This document shows positions 11,238 to 22,855 of a DNA stretch of 64,000 nucleotides, piece by piece. How positions within the stretch are numbered: the first letter of the stretch is position 1; every line of letters begins with the position of its first letter. The stretch lies in assembly GCA_944472135.2 (NCBI GenBank), contig OX235265.1:39529459-39593458 (forward strand), in the 5' to 3' direction. The DNA is from Trichobilharzia regenti (Eukaryota; Platyhelminthes; Trematoda; Strigeidida; Schistosomatidae). The position numbers and the translations under genes were made by a program. The notes beneath the pieces are model-generated. The model did not search any database, was not told where the DNA came from, and saw nothing but the letters and a program-made list of their open reading frames with translations.

Positions 11238-11435
11238 GAGTGTGTCGGTGGCACAGTGGTTAGGACTCTCGCCGACCATGCACATGGTCCGGAGCTCGAT
11301 CCCCCGCCAACACATACCCGATATCTATGGTCGGCCTGCAATATTTGGGCTACTGATATCACATGCTGAAAATTCCATACCTGTACTAAAAATACGGTGT
11401 GGAATCAAGCTGAAATCTAAAATTTAAAAAAAAAT
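11238..11435 (+). repeat. tRNA-headed SINE with CR1-like tail
   Basis: Head GTCGGTGGCACAGTGGTTAG (A-box) and a GAGCTCGATCCC B-box variant, then GATATCTATGGTCGGCC, and tail GAAAATTCCATACCTG, TACTAAAAATACGGTGTG, ATCAAGCTG, ending A-rich. The tail matches the CR1-like 3' end at 41.9 kb. Confidence 0.75.
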
Positions 11436-11764
11436 TAAAAAGAAGAGAGTCTTCTCTTCTCTAAATTTGTTCACTCAAGATGTTTGCAGTGTATTAACAG
11501 TTAGGCGTTCTTCTAATATTATTAATTTCAAATTCATTATGATGTAGAAAATCTACTAAGGTATGATACACTGGAAATATAATTTTCTATCTTACCCAGA
11601 AATTGTAGTACAGTTTATCTATATAAGGTTTAAACATGAACATGAAATAAAATTGTTGGTGACAACACTAAAATAAACTATTTTACGAAAAGATTGAAAA
11701 GAACAGTGACATGAAAAACAAGGCTGGAATCAAAGGGAAGCAGTGACAGTAGAAGACGAGATAC

Positions 11765-12910
11765 TTGGAGCTTGGTATCGCCACAAGTGATCCACAACGG
11801 AAAATTCAGCGAGGCGTTTCGAGTAAACACAGGAGTCAGACAACGGTGCTTATTATCACCACCAATGATATTCCTAATTGTGGTGGACTGACTGGATTAT
11901 GCGTCAGACAGTGGGAAACGAGAAGACAGGGATATCCTGGACCGACCGACGTGAAGAACCTAGAAGATCTGGATTTCGCGCGTGGATGATTTATGTTTGA
12001 TGTCACACACACAAAATCGAAGACTTACAAGCGAGCGAAAACCGACAAACTGGTCGAAGAAGCAGCAGGTGAAGACAGGACTCCAAGTGAACATAGACAA
12101 GACGGAGGTTTTGAAAATAACCAACCAACCAGCAACAACAACAGCAGCATCCAGTGCCAATCACCATCAACGGGAGGGATTTGAAAGAGGTTACTTCATT
12201 CATTCACTTATATATGGAGCATTGTCTCAACTACAGGAAGTCGGAACGGACGAAGATGTCAAATCCAGCGAGAGTCGGGAAGGCGAGAAACACATTCATC
12301 ATCAACCTGAAACCAATGAAACTTGTAAATCTTCGTCACTCAGCCAGCACCGATAACAAAATTCCGTCGGATTCTCAATAAAAACAACGTCAAGTCAGTC
12401 AGTTCTTCTATACGGATGGATCAGAAACTTGGCGGATGGGTCACAAAGAATATTTCCACCATCAGCCTGTTGCAGACCTTTATCAACCGACAATTCTCTT
12501 CGCTGGCTCTATACTGAGGATCACATGGCCGGGCTGGAAAGAATCACCAACAAGAAACTATGGCTAGGAACAAACAAACAAAACAAGAACCAATCGCCAA
12601 CCAACAAATATGCAGGAGATGGAGTGGAGATGGATTGGACACTTGTGGCTGAGGAGGCCGCCGCTGGGTGACATCCCGCGCGCGTCAGGCCATTGCTCGA
12701 TTGAAACCAAGCTGAAAGGGGAGCGGCGAGTGGGACATCAGTGGAAGGGCGACATGGAGGAGATCGTGTGTGTGAAGATGAGTTGAAACAGTATGGACTA
12801 ACATGGATGCAGGTGAAAAGTACAGCAGCAGAAGACAGAAGTGGCAATTGGAGATGTGCAGTTGAAGCCCTATGTTCCACTAGGAACCCAAGGGAACAAT
12901 AATAATAATA
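11765..12910 (+). pseudogene. RTE-like LINE 3' half, frameshifted
   Basis: Begins at the VIHNGK block of RT and runs through the LDFA catalytic region, the GLQVNIDKTEVLKI block, the NTFI-NLKPMKL block and the Cys/Trp-rich end, to a 3' terminus ending in (AAT)n at 12894-12911. The coding frame is broken many times, including two lesions shared with copies at 27 and 38 kb: an about 4-nt expansion after GATTTCGC (11972-11992) and another after GAAGAAGCA (12057-12085). 5' truncated, as usual for LINEs. Flank 11700-11765 shows no similarity. Confidence 0.8.
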
Positions 12911-13824
12911 GATGAATACATATCATTATCATTATTTTTCCTATTGTCTGTCTTAATAGGACAAGAGAAAGGAGATCAAATTTTTCTTCCTTGTCTCTTT
13001 TCTCTTAACTAACTTTCCTGAGTTATACTCACAAAAGTATATTTCCTAGTGTTTTAATTTGAGAAGTAACATTATGATTTGTACAACACATGAGACATGT
13101 GACCACGTAGAACTTATTGGATGACTGAAATATTTTGTATTTTGAGTATTTTTTTATATATATGCATCATTCTTGATACGTGGATAAGTGGGTAAGCAGT
13201 CTAGTAGGTTGACATATATATATATATCGACAAAGAGATATACAGCACACATTAGAGCAGTGCTTAAGATATGGTTGATTTTGATGAGTTAATGTGTATC
13301 TATTTATCCTTAGAAGGAACATAATAATCTAGAGTACAGATTAAAGATGATGGGCAAGTTAGCTGCTAAAGTAAACGAACGATTATGTATGCATATCTGT
13401 ATATATCTGCTCATACACATAAATATGCATATGATCACAATCAGTGATAACTGATAATGAAACATGATTATCAAAACTAGTTGTTACTATAAGAGTTGAA
13501 AAACAAACGAACACAGAGATTTCTATCTTGATGAGTTTTCGAGGAAATCAACTTTATCTAGTGTAAGTGAAATTTTGCTTAAGGAATTTAGTTTATGATG
13601 GCATATAATTTTTTGTTGTTGTTGCCTTATTCAAAGTATCATTTAAACAAAATTGGAAAAAGAAATGAATGAAGATGGTAGAGATTAGAATTTTCTAGCT
13701 TTAAATTCAACAGAAAATAGTCAGATTTCAAAATGTAGCCAGTTTTATTATATATATATGTAAATCGATTGGACAGTTGAAGTGATTAATGAAGAGTGTC
13801 TTTCAAAAGAGTCCAACTAACAAA
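12911..13824. other. No gene recognised
   Basis: AT-rich intergenic or intronic sequence with short AT runs at 13155 and 13214. Nothing supported. Confidence 0.5.
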
Positions 13825-14137
13825 TGTAACAACAGAAGACAAGGGCCAGGCAACAGATCGTTTATTAAGCAAATCAACACATATTTATACATTTTCATGT
13901 ACATACTATAGATTATTGTTACCAGAAAAACACAGTCTTCTGATTGGTTGTTTCTCACAGAAACTTAACCCTGCATCTCTTTGTGACTGTTTCCTGAATG
14001 TCAGATTATCTATATGTTAACTGTATCCGCCTACGCAAAGCCTTTGTTTTCATTTTTCTCACGACTAATATTGGGGACATAAACATTGATGTAAATTACT
14101 GTCCACCAATTTTGACTAACAGCCAGCTCTCACCACA
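13825..14137 (-). mobile_element. LTR of a gypsy-like retrotransposon
   Basis: The 313 bp unit runs TGTAACAACAGAAG to CACCACA on the plus strand (TG...CA). The first 14 bases equal those of the unit at 53705, so the families are related. On the minus strand it is immediately preceded by a G-run (RC of the C8 run at 14143-14150), which fits a polypurine tract next to a 3' LTR. The element would therefore lie on the minus strand, with its internal part at 14138 and above. Confidence 0.55.
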
Positions 14138-14560
14138 CTCGTCCCCCCCCGTCAAAGACTTGCGACTGAATTTGGTTCGGCCTTCTTGGCCCTAGGAGCT
14201 TTTCTCGTTTGTCTTGCTGTTGGAATCTCAGCACTCGCTGATGTTCACCTGTTTCTTTTTGTTCACCCTTGCGATTGTGTCTGCGTGACCCCATCTCAAC
14301 GTGACCACATGTGGTCCTTCCCACTTTGGGAACTGTTTGCCTGACCCTGTCGCACATTCGTCAGTACTTCGCCTTATACTTTCATATGCTGCTTTCTTCC
14401 GACCTCTCAGCAGCGTTTAAAGTACCAGCCTCATCGCTGACAGATCCTGAACGCCATTCAACTGTGCAGAAGCCTCGAAGTCCTGCCCGAGGATCCATAT
14501 GTCTCCATCAAAAACTGCAGGGTATAAGCTTTGCATTTGTTGGTAGGCAGTGACATCAAA
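14138..14560 (-). pseudogene. Remnant of internal 3' coding region upstream of the LTR
   Basis: On the minus strand, broken frames read toward the G-rich polypurine-like tract at 14150-14143. They contain phrases such as PKWEGPHVV, which resembles the tail of LTR-element integrases, and a basic region after it. An in-frame stop near 14418 and frame changes show it is dead. Assignment to an integrase tail is inference from position and this short phrase. Confidence 0.4.
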
Positions 14561-14648
14561 TAGCTTACACAGAGAAACGTTCAGAAAAATCTTTTTTTGA
14601 TTTTCTTAACACTTTATGATTAATTTAAATAATTTATAATAAGCTAAC
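14560..14648 (+). mobile_element. Penelope 3' tip (third family)
   Basis: Matches 9340-9425: GAAACGTTCAGAAAAATC, TGATTTTC and GATTAATTTAAATAATTTA. Only the tip is present, next to the LTR-element remnant. Confidence 0.6.
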
Positions 14649-15574
14649 TTTGTTTCGAAATAGACTGTTAGCAAGTTAGTAGTGGCTAAAGGCGTACGAA
14701 AATTAAGTACAACTATCTACCAACGATTATTTTTCGTTGTTATTTTATTCCTTTGCATCTCGAGTGGAGTACAGGACCTCAAACTTCAAATCTGTAGTGT
14801 CTGCAGCAGTGATATTTATTTCCCATAGGGTGAAGTCAGTAGCCTCAAACACCAACATTCCCTCTTTATGGAGCTTACTAAACAAGGTTTAGGTCTAATT
14901 CAGCCAGGCATCGTATCCCAGACCGCTATTGGGTTTGACGAATATTCTGCTAGTGAACTATTTAAGCGTCTATCAACGAAGTATATAGATTAAATAATCA
15001 AAATAAGCGAATAAGTTGTAATCACTTTCATCCTATTCAGCTCTCAGACATCATTTCTGATGAGATAAATAATGGAGCCAAGACGAGATATAACTATCTT
15101 CTCATTAAGTGCGTGACCAACATTAGAGTCAGTGATGATGATGAGGATAAATCTGTTGGAGCTTTTTTTTTAGTATTTAGGTGTTATGCTTCAGTTGATA
15201 GACAGCATACTAAGTGACGATTTCATTCATCAAACATCTAATATCAAATTAAAGTGTTGCTAATATAACAAATTGATTTTGACCATTTTTACAGCCTGTA
15301 AACTACATTGATTATCGTTTACTGACAAGTCTGTAAATATCATTCGCAACTCAAATCATTTGTTGGTAAAGTTTAAACTCCACAATAAGTGATAAATGTT
15401 GAAATTTCTGAATGCCATTAATAACTCATAAGTACAAACAGGAATACAATTTAAAGACACAGTATCTTCACAGGCAACTCCTGAAGTCTAGTGGATACAC
15501 AAATATCTCCTTAAATGTCTCATTGAGCGGCTAGAATGCTCTGTCCAGTAAACCATTCAACGTAGGGATATTTT
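14649..15574. other. No gene recognised
   Basis: I see no coding or repeat signal except a short diverged tRNA-SINE-like stretch near 14765-14880. Confidence 0.4.
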
Positions 15575-15795
15575 TTTCTATTGGTTGGAGGATTTCATCA
15601 TGAGCTGACGTCACTTAGGGAACCAATGGAAAACATGCAGAGAGTACTGGACAACTGTTTTCTCCGTCCTGGTTTGGGATTTTTCAGTGGTACACACTCA
15701 CTGCCAGGATTCAAGCCCAGGACGTTCTGGTTACAAGGCGAGCTAGCTCGTAGATCATTAAGCCATTTGGACCCGATCGAACTCCAAAAGTATCA
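15575..15795 (-). repeat. Hammerhead-type SINE
   Basis: Minus-oriented copy: A-box-like region at 15740-15770, B-box-like GGATTCAAGCCCAGG (diverged), tail with GAGAGTACTGGACAAC. The plus-strand open frame across it is chance. Confidence 0.7.
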
Positions 15796-16739
15796 AGCTG
15801 AAAGATATTCAATCTGCCGATAGTCACTTTTTCAAGGGAATGCTCTGAAAGGATGAGATAAACTCCTCTATTTCTAAATTCAGGTAAAATAAGAGTATAT
15901 AGTGAACAAAAAGGATTCACGCTGAATAGATAATTAAATTACTTTGCTGAATCTTCAGTCACATGTGGAGATAGTTATTCGCCAACAATATTAGATGATG
16001 GGTATTTTATATTTCAGATACTGAAAAGTTTGAAGACACTGGCTATTTGATTCCTACTCCCTGTTCCTGACCTTTCTGTGTTCCTTTTCTCCACCTGGGG
16101 TTTTGAGCACATTTTGTCTCTCATATTATTGTACTGTCATGACTTTTTTCATGGTTTTATATGATTTTTCTTATATCCGGAATTGGTGAGGCTGCTACAT
16201 TTCTGTTGCAGTTGTCGGTTGTTGGTTTGAAGAACATAAATTCTCTGATTTAGCTCCCTATGTCTCCGTAACCAATCAGATTACACTTTAATACTTTGAA
16301 CCACACTGTGTGTTTGCATAGAAGTGTATGCATAGGAGTGGGCAAGTTTTCTCTAGAATATTCAACATGGCATTGATTGTCGCTGTAGGCCTATCTAAAT
16401 TCCTATGCTATGAGTTAATTTTAATAGCTGGCTTTTGTTAGGAATGAAAGGTATTCAATCTATATAATAATGAATTCTGATTTGCCTGACTTACCAAATT
16501 TATTATTACATGTTATGTTATTTTCGTTTGATTTGCGAGCAGTTGTCAATGTATTGAAGACATCACCATTATTTCCAGTTGTTGAAGTTTTCTATAATTT
16601 TAGAAGGAAGAGAAAAATATAAATGGATGACTGTTTTATATTAATTTTTGAAATTTTCCCTTTTAATATTAAAATGAATAAAATTTATTCCATGAAAATG
16701 GGAATAAAATCTGCAATCAAGTTAAAAGTATTCAAGTGT
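15796..16739. other. No gene recognised
   Basis: AT-rich, no coding pattern seen. Confidence 0.5.
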
Positions 16740-17010
16740 TGGTTTGTAGGGATTTGATTGATTTCAGGATTTCATCGTGAGCTGACATTAGTTAGAGAAC
16801 CATTGGAAAACCTGGGAGTACTGGACAGCTGTTTCGTCCTAGTTTGGGACTCTTCAGCAGTACGAACCCACCGGGTCCTGGGTTCGAATCCCGGTGGGTT
16901 CGTACTGCTGAAGAGTCCCAAACCAGGACGAAACAACTGTCCAGTACTCCCAGGTTTTCCAATGGTTCTCTAACTAATGTCAGCTCACGATGAAATCCTG
17001 AAATCAAGTT
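16740..17010. repeat. Near-perfect fold-back of hammerhead SINE tails around a B-box
   Basis: Two tail copies face each other (about 16760-16880 and 16890-17005), nearly identical over more than 100 bp per arm. The short centre holds GGGTTCGAATCC, a tRNA B-box. Conceptual peptides of the two strands are almost the same because of the palindrome. Confidence 0.85.
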
Positions 17011-17049
17011 AAAAGTGTTGGGTTAAATTGTCATTTATTAGATTTTCCT

Positions 17050-17400
17050 TATATATAGTGTTCCTTTACGTTCCTAGTGGAATAAAGGATTTCAGGCTAG
17101 AGGCTAGAAGTTTCGGTAGCATTGGTGTTTATTTTTACGGGATGGGGTTGCTAGCCTGATGCCCAACCTTCCCTTTTTACCAGTCTTATTACTGGCTTAG
17201 CGAGATGTGGGAGTGCGTCGGCCGGAGATCGAACTACGAACCACCGCCGATGCACTCCTTTACCTCACCAACCTGGTAACAAGACCGGTAAAGAGGGAAG
17301 GTTGGGGATGAGGCAAGCAACCCCATCCCGTAAGAATAACACAACGCCATAGCTACTGAAACTTCAATGCCTGAAGCCCTATATTTCACTCTGAACTTAA
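17050..17400. repeat. Fold-back of tRNA-headed SINEs with RTE-like tail
   Basis: A minus copy (17055-17235) and plus copy (17240-17400) meet near the head. Arms carry TTCCTTTACGTTCC with TAGTGGAATAAAGG, and GGTAAAGAGGGAAGGTTGG on each side, and end with a diverged tail. It lies about 40 bp after the other fold-back at 16740-17010. Confidence 0.7.
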
Positions 17401-17565
17401 AAAATAAAAAGGGGGGAATTACTTAATTTTGTAGGGCAATAAAGATGAAAACATTCTTTTTGGTCCTAATTTACCGCATTCCGTAGACATTTATCCCAAA
17501 GGAGAGATTTATGTCCAAGTACTGGCAAAACATATTTTCAAATATTACATTTATTTATTTATTTT

Positions 17566-17748
17566 TTTGATTTACAGCTTGATTCCACACTGTATTTTCA
17601 GTACAAGTATGGAATTTTCAGCACGGATATCGGTAGCCCAAATTTTGCAGGCCGACCATAGATATCAGGTGTGCGTCGGCAGGGGCTCGAACCTCGGACC
17701 ATGTGCATGGTCGGCGAGAGTCCTAACCACTATGCCACCGACGCACTG
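17566..17748 (-). repeat. tRNA-headed SINE with CR1-like tail
   Basis: Minus-oriented full copy: tail first (AGCTTGATTCCACACTG, AGTACAAGTATGGAATTT), then the head with GTGCATGGTCGGCGAGAG and CCACTATGCCACCGACGC. Confidence 0.75.
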
Positions 17749-18384
17749 TTTTCAATGTTTTCTTTTAAAAATATCTGTTAATTCTGCCGTTACGAGAAGA
17801 ACAGTAAGACTATTTTTTTTTACAAAATGTTGATTCTAATGTCATTTCTTCCAGTATTAACAGTTTTATGTTATAAATGCGTTAAATGATTATCCTTTAT
17901 TTGAATCACACTAATCCACCTATAAAAATCTGTATATCATAGCAAATGACTTGAAACTACTCAGTAGTTTTTTAGTAGTATACATCGTAAGATACATCGA
18001 ACTGTGATTTACGTTGTTTTTTCCATGTACATGAAGAAATAAGCCAGTACAAAGCTAAATACTAAAATTTCAAAGTAGGTGATTATGTTTAAATACAAAA
18101 GAAATCGTAAATGAGATAGTTTACATTAAAAAAAAGTAAGCACATTTTATTTAGCTATCAAGATGTATCTGGATCATAGTTGGATGTTAGACGTTATTAA
18201 CAAAACAGTAGCAACTTTAAAGCATGTACTCATCGTTTACATTTGATTACTATACTACTAATACCATCCACAGATTACAGTTCATATTTATTACTTACAT
18301 TATAAACCACTTATCAGCAGCAACAGCACATAAATAAACCAGGAGTCAGTGCAGATTTTTATTTTCTATAGTTTGGTTTGTAAG

Positions 18385-18915
18385 GGTTAGTTATGTTTTT
18401 ACGAGTTGATCACGGATTGATATCACTTAGAGAACCATTGAAAACAAGCAGGGAGTACTGGACAACTGTTTCCTCCGTCCTAGTTTGGGAATCATCGTCA
18501 GTACGTATCCACCCCTAAGGTTCGAATCCAGGACCTTCTGGTTATAAGACAAGCTCATATACCATCCAACCACTGGGACCCAATTAAATGACTGGCCCAT
18601 GAATTCTAACTTCCACCAATTCGTGATTTAGTGCGACCACAACCAATGTCGGTGGTGGGACATCCATCCTCACACTTGACTGGATGGACCTCACTAGTCG
18701 TGCTAAATCACGAATTGGTAGAAGTTAGAATTCATGCATTGGCCATTGAATCGGGTCCCAGTGACTGAATGGTTTACGAGCTTGCTCTGTAACAGGAAGG
18801 TCCTGTGTTAGAACTCCTGTATGCGCGTAATGCCAATGATTCCCAAACTAGGATGAAACAGCAGCTGTCCAGTACTCCCTGATTTTCAATAGTTCTCTAA
18901 CTGATATCGTAAAAA
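18385..18915. repeat. Long inverted pair of hammerhead-type SINEs
   Basis: Minus copy 18385-18640 and plus copy 18690-18915, with arms of roughly 220-250 bp and a spacer at about 18630-18700. Each has the tRNA-like head (GGACCCAATTAAATG and GGGTCCCAGTGACTGAATGG) and the AGTACTCCCTG tail. Confidence 0.75.
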
Positions 18916-20334
18916 GCAGATTTCTATTCTTCATGATGCGACAGCTGTTGATCACTCTGTCTTACTAAAATCTAACGAAAACACCTTCAGACTATTCTGA
19001 CTAACTTGCGTGTACTTGACTAGTTCCCAAATCTCGGCCTGAAGTTCTTTTTTTCTGTACAAACTGGCTGCTTACTTCCCTACACATATTTCCATCTAAT
19101 GAATAGAATTATCCTGATTTAACCATTCGATTGATCTTGGAAACTACTAATCAGTTTCAACATAAAATTCATGGTTCATCATAAATAAAAAAGAAACGAC
19201 TGTAGGCTTCTAATTGCTTCCATTTGTTAATTGTTTATTTGTAAAAATCTTATTTTAAAATAAAGATATCTGTATATTCAAACAAAATGTGAAAAATGTT
19301 CAAGTTGTAAAAGTTTCAGATGAATTCTACCATTCTTTGTCAGAAAAAAACTTTTTGTTTTACCGAAAAAGTATTTTGTACCGAATTAAAATTCCTATTA
19401 TTATTATTATCACTATTATTATTCATCTAATTTATCGCTTGTTAGTTTTAAAACAAAATCAGACAAATATCACGCACGCATAGTTCAAAGTACAAACACC
19501 TTCATTGTGGTATTCATGTTACCATAGTTTCTTTGTTTTAATGCATGAAGGTCATGAAATTAGATTAAAACAACTATTTGTTTCTCTTTCTCGTCCGCTC
19601 TGTGTCTCTCTCTCTCTCTCACTCTGTCCCTGTGAAAATAAAATTGACAAACATTCTAATTAGTATAACAGAAAATCATCATTTTTTCCGCTTTCCAACA
19701 AAAGTTAGACTAAATTTATGAGTGAATCTTGTACTCCACAGTAAAAACAAAGAAAGAGAGAAAATTATCCATTTATTTTTATAAATTAAAACAAGTAACA
19801 TCATGTTCACTGTGAAACAGGTTCTAGAGTTTGATGATGAACATGCAACAAAGCTTAACATTTAAAAAAAACAGAAACATTGAAAATCCGTGTAAATTCA
19901 CTTCAGAAACACTCAACATGATTATTTTGATAAAAGTGTTAAATAAAAGTAACGTGTAGAAAAATTTTTTTCTTCGCATTTAACACATTTTTGTGGAACA
20001 TAGGATTGTCTTAAGGCTGTATTGATTAATCACCTGCATTACTGATGACTTTGAGTAATCGTGAGTTAATAATGAAAATTTCCGGAGCATTCAGGTTAAC
20101 ACTGTTAGAGTCTTAAATGTTATTCACCAGTCGACTGAAATATAATAAAGCCTGTTTATCACTCACATTACCTTTACTTAGATTAGATTATATAGTGATT
20201 AGGTGTTTTCATAAAGTTTGTCCAAAATAAGTACAAGTCATTATCACTTGAAGAAAGAATTGGAATTAAGTAAGAGGGTGACAGTTCTATTCTGCATCAA
20301 ACTGTTAAACAAAAAGTTTCTGTTTATTATTAAG
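18916..20334. other. No gene recognised
   Basis: Simple TC run at 19600-19622 and ATT runs near 19390-19425. No supported gene. Confidence 0.5.
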
Positions 20335-20920
20335 TGCCAGCTTGCAAGGATTGGATTAGCCAAGAGCCAACATAAGAGGGAGGATCACTGGGAAACCAGG
20401 GAAGATTACTGGGGAGCTGTTTCATTCTAGTTTGAGACTCTTTAGAAATGCACACCCAACGGGGTTTGAGTGTAGGACCTGCGAATTACAAGATGAACTT
20501 GTAGACCATTCAACCACCGAGAATTGATGCAGTAGTCTCTGAACTCAAACCTCTTTCAGTTCACAATATATAGCGCAACCACCAGCTATTGCCATAGAGG
20601 AGTAACTGCTCTATAAACTGACTTGGTGGATCCCGCTGGTAACGACTTCTCACTAGAACTCCAGCTAGTAACTAGTAAGTGTTAAATTTATTTTCAAATG
20701 CTGGCTTGTAGGGATTTGACTGATCGCGTTTTATTTCGTGAATTGTCAGAAGTCGGAGTTGATAGCCCATCGGGTCGTTCTCAGTGGCTGAGTGATCTAA
20801 GAACTCATCTTGTGAGTGGGACTTTCTGGATTCGAACCATAGTAGGATGAAACAGCTGTCTAGTACTCCCTGGTCTTTCAACTTTTCTCTAACTGTCTCA
20901 AACAAGTGCTGACTAGCAGT
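20335..20920. repeat. Degenerate hammerhead-type SINEs, inverted
   Basis: Minus-like copy at 20335-20560 (GAGCTGTTTCATTCTAG, GAGACTC) and plus copy at 20700-20920 (TGGATTCGAACCATAG, AGGATGAAACAGCTG, AGTACTCCCTGG). Both are poorly kept. Confidence 0.55.
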
Positions 20921-21644
20921 TTGAAGTAAGTGAACTGAAGCTCACGACCTATTCTGAACTTGATGTTAAGCTGTAAAAGCATACTTCCGTACTGTGTAAA
21001 TGCGTGTATAGTTGATAATTTTTAATCCATAACGCTTACTATCTTTGAATTTACCATCACTACTTAAAACCATTAAGTAGTTTACTTAAAAGAATAGAAG
21101 CAATACATGGTTGCATAACTCATCAGACTGTCGTATAAAATGTATCTACATAATTGACAAAATAAGCAGTCAATCCATTATGTGTAACATACTATTAAAT
21201 AACAGGTAACTATGTAAATAACTGAGTGAGATTTCTGTTTGCTGTGTAGTGTATTACTCTGTGTTGTTCATCGAGTGATTTGCTCGGAAAATTTATTCAA
21301 TATATACATGCTGCCATTTTAAAACAATCTTCAATATTAAATACACCTAAACTAAGGAAAACCAGCATTATTATAAAGTGGAAAAAAAGGAGGAATTTGC
21401 TGTTTTGTTCCAAGTTTATTCCCTGTCATAATTTATCAGAACTACATGTCTTGTGATGATCACAATTTAAACGATTCCTACTTTTCACTGAATATATCAT
21501 GGAACCAAGAGTATCTAAAATAGTCCTATGCTGTAAGAGACTGGCGACGAAGATCGTAATTCAAAGGTGGATCGTGGCATATTTGTGGAAGCAGATTTCA
21601 GGAGATTTTGGGTTTGGAGATAAGATGATCCACTTGCTAATTAT
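20921..21644. other. No gene recognised
   Basis: AT-rich; the frame at 21499-21681 runs into the RTE tail and is not a gene. Confidence 0.5.
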
Positions 21645-22620
21645 ATTATTATTACTTCCTTTAATTCCTAAAAGAACATAGGGCTTTAGCTGCGCGTCTC
21701 CATTGCGTTCGGCTCTCTGTCAACGTTTTCACCTCGCTCCAAGTCTTCCCACATGCTTTCATCTCCTCTTCACATCACCTCCTCCAAGTCATCCTCACAC
21801 TGACGACAAACTCACAGTTTCCCTTTCGGGTTCCACTCGAGTAATGGCTTGTCTAGTGATGTCACTGGATGGTCTCCTCAGAGTATGGCCAGCCAATCCA
21901 TCTCCATTTCTTCCTGAATATTTGTTGCACAATCGGTTCCTGGTTGGTTCGCTCATTGCCATAGATCCCTGTTCCTGATCTTTTCTGGATGGCCTTCTGA
22001 TCTCGAGTATTAGGTAAAGGCAGCTGTTAATGAAGGTCTGTAGTTTGTTTGAGATGCTCTTCATGACGCGCCAAGTCTCTGATCCGTATAGTGAGTAGCA
22101 CTGACTGACTTCACATTGGAGTTGAAAATCCGGATGTTATTTTTGATGCTGAGTGCTGTTGACCTTTACATAGACTTGAGAGTAATGAAAGCTTGTCCTG
22201 CTTTTCCGATCCTGGCTTTGATATCCTCGTCAGTTTCGTTCGCCTGTAGTTGAAACGATGCTTCCCAGGTGGGTAGGTAAAGGAGGTTGTTTCTTTCAGG
22301 TTCCTTCAATTTATGCTGATTGTTGTCTGTTTTTGTTTCCCAGGAATCATCACCTCTAATTTCTCTATGTTCACTTGAAGTCCTATCTTTGATGCTTCTT
22401 CTGCCAACTTGTTGCTTTTCACTTGCATATCTTCCAGTTTGTGGGAAATCAGACATATATCATCGGTGAAGTCCAGATCCTCCAAGTTTGTCTTTGTGTG
22501 AGTCCATTTTATGCCTGTTTCCTCATTCCCCGTTGTCTGTCGCATTGTCCAATCTTCTGCAATCAGGAAAATCACTGGCTTATAAGGCTTTAATTTAACT
22601 TCTTTAAAAACATGACTTTT
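21645..22620 (-). pseudogene. RTE-like LINE copy, different sub-lineage (FTDD)
   Basis: On the minus strand the frame keeps LEDLDFTDDICLISH (catalytic pair at 22459-22470), then the KLAEEASKIGLQVNIEK block without the 4-nt expansions seen at 12, 27 and 38 kb. The ARIGKAGQAFITLK block, the LQTFINSCL block and the C-terminal basic region follow, and the 3' end carries (AAT)n at 21645-21660. Ala to Thr in the FADD box and several frame breaks make it inactive. The 5' end is lost at about 22620, next to a SINE. Confidence 0.8.
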
Positions 22621-22644
22621 CAAATTTTATAAATACTATGTAAA

Positions 22645-22855
22645 CTGCATATGGTCCGGGGTTCGACCCCCCGCGGACGCACTCCTTTACTTCTCTAAGC
22701 CAGTTATAAGACTGGTAAAGAGGAGAGGTTGGGAATGAGGCTAGTAACCCTATCTCATAAAAGTGAATAAACACCACTACTACCGAAACTTCAAGCCTGT
22801 AGCTTGAAGCGCTTGAAGCTTTGTTCCAGTGGGAACGTAAAGGAACAAAAAACAA
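22645..22855 (+). repeat. tRNA-headed SINE with RTE-like tail
   Basis: Begins in the head at ATGGTCCGGGGTTCGACCC, then TAAGACTGGTAAAGAGGAGA and GAATGAGGCTAG, ending TGTTCCAGTGGGAACG and AAAGGAACAAAAAAC, an RTE-like 3' tip. It abuts the RTE copy at 22620. Confidence 0.75.

Noticed and set aside
12003..12203. Cys-rich minus-strand peptide, and its copies at 27539 and 37925 on the plus strand
   Set aside because: Antisense of the Asn/Gln-coding CAACAACAG part of the RTE copies; not a gene family.
14130..14160. C8 run as a sequencing error
   Set aside because: Its place directly beside the LTR fits a polypurine tract on the minus strand.
16758..17007. Two similar proteins on opposite strands
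   Set aside because: They are the same palindromic SINE read from both sides, not genes.
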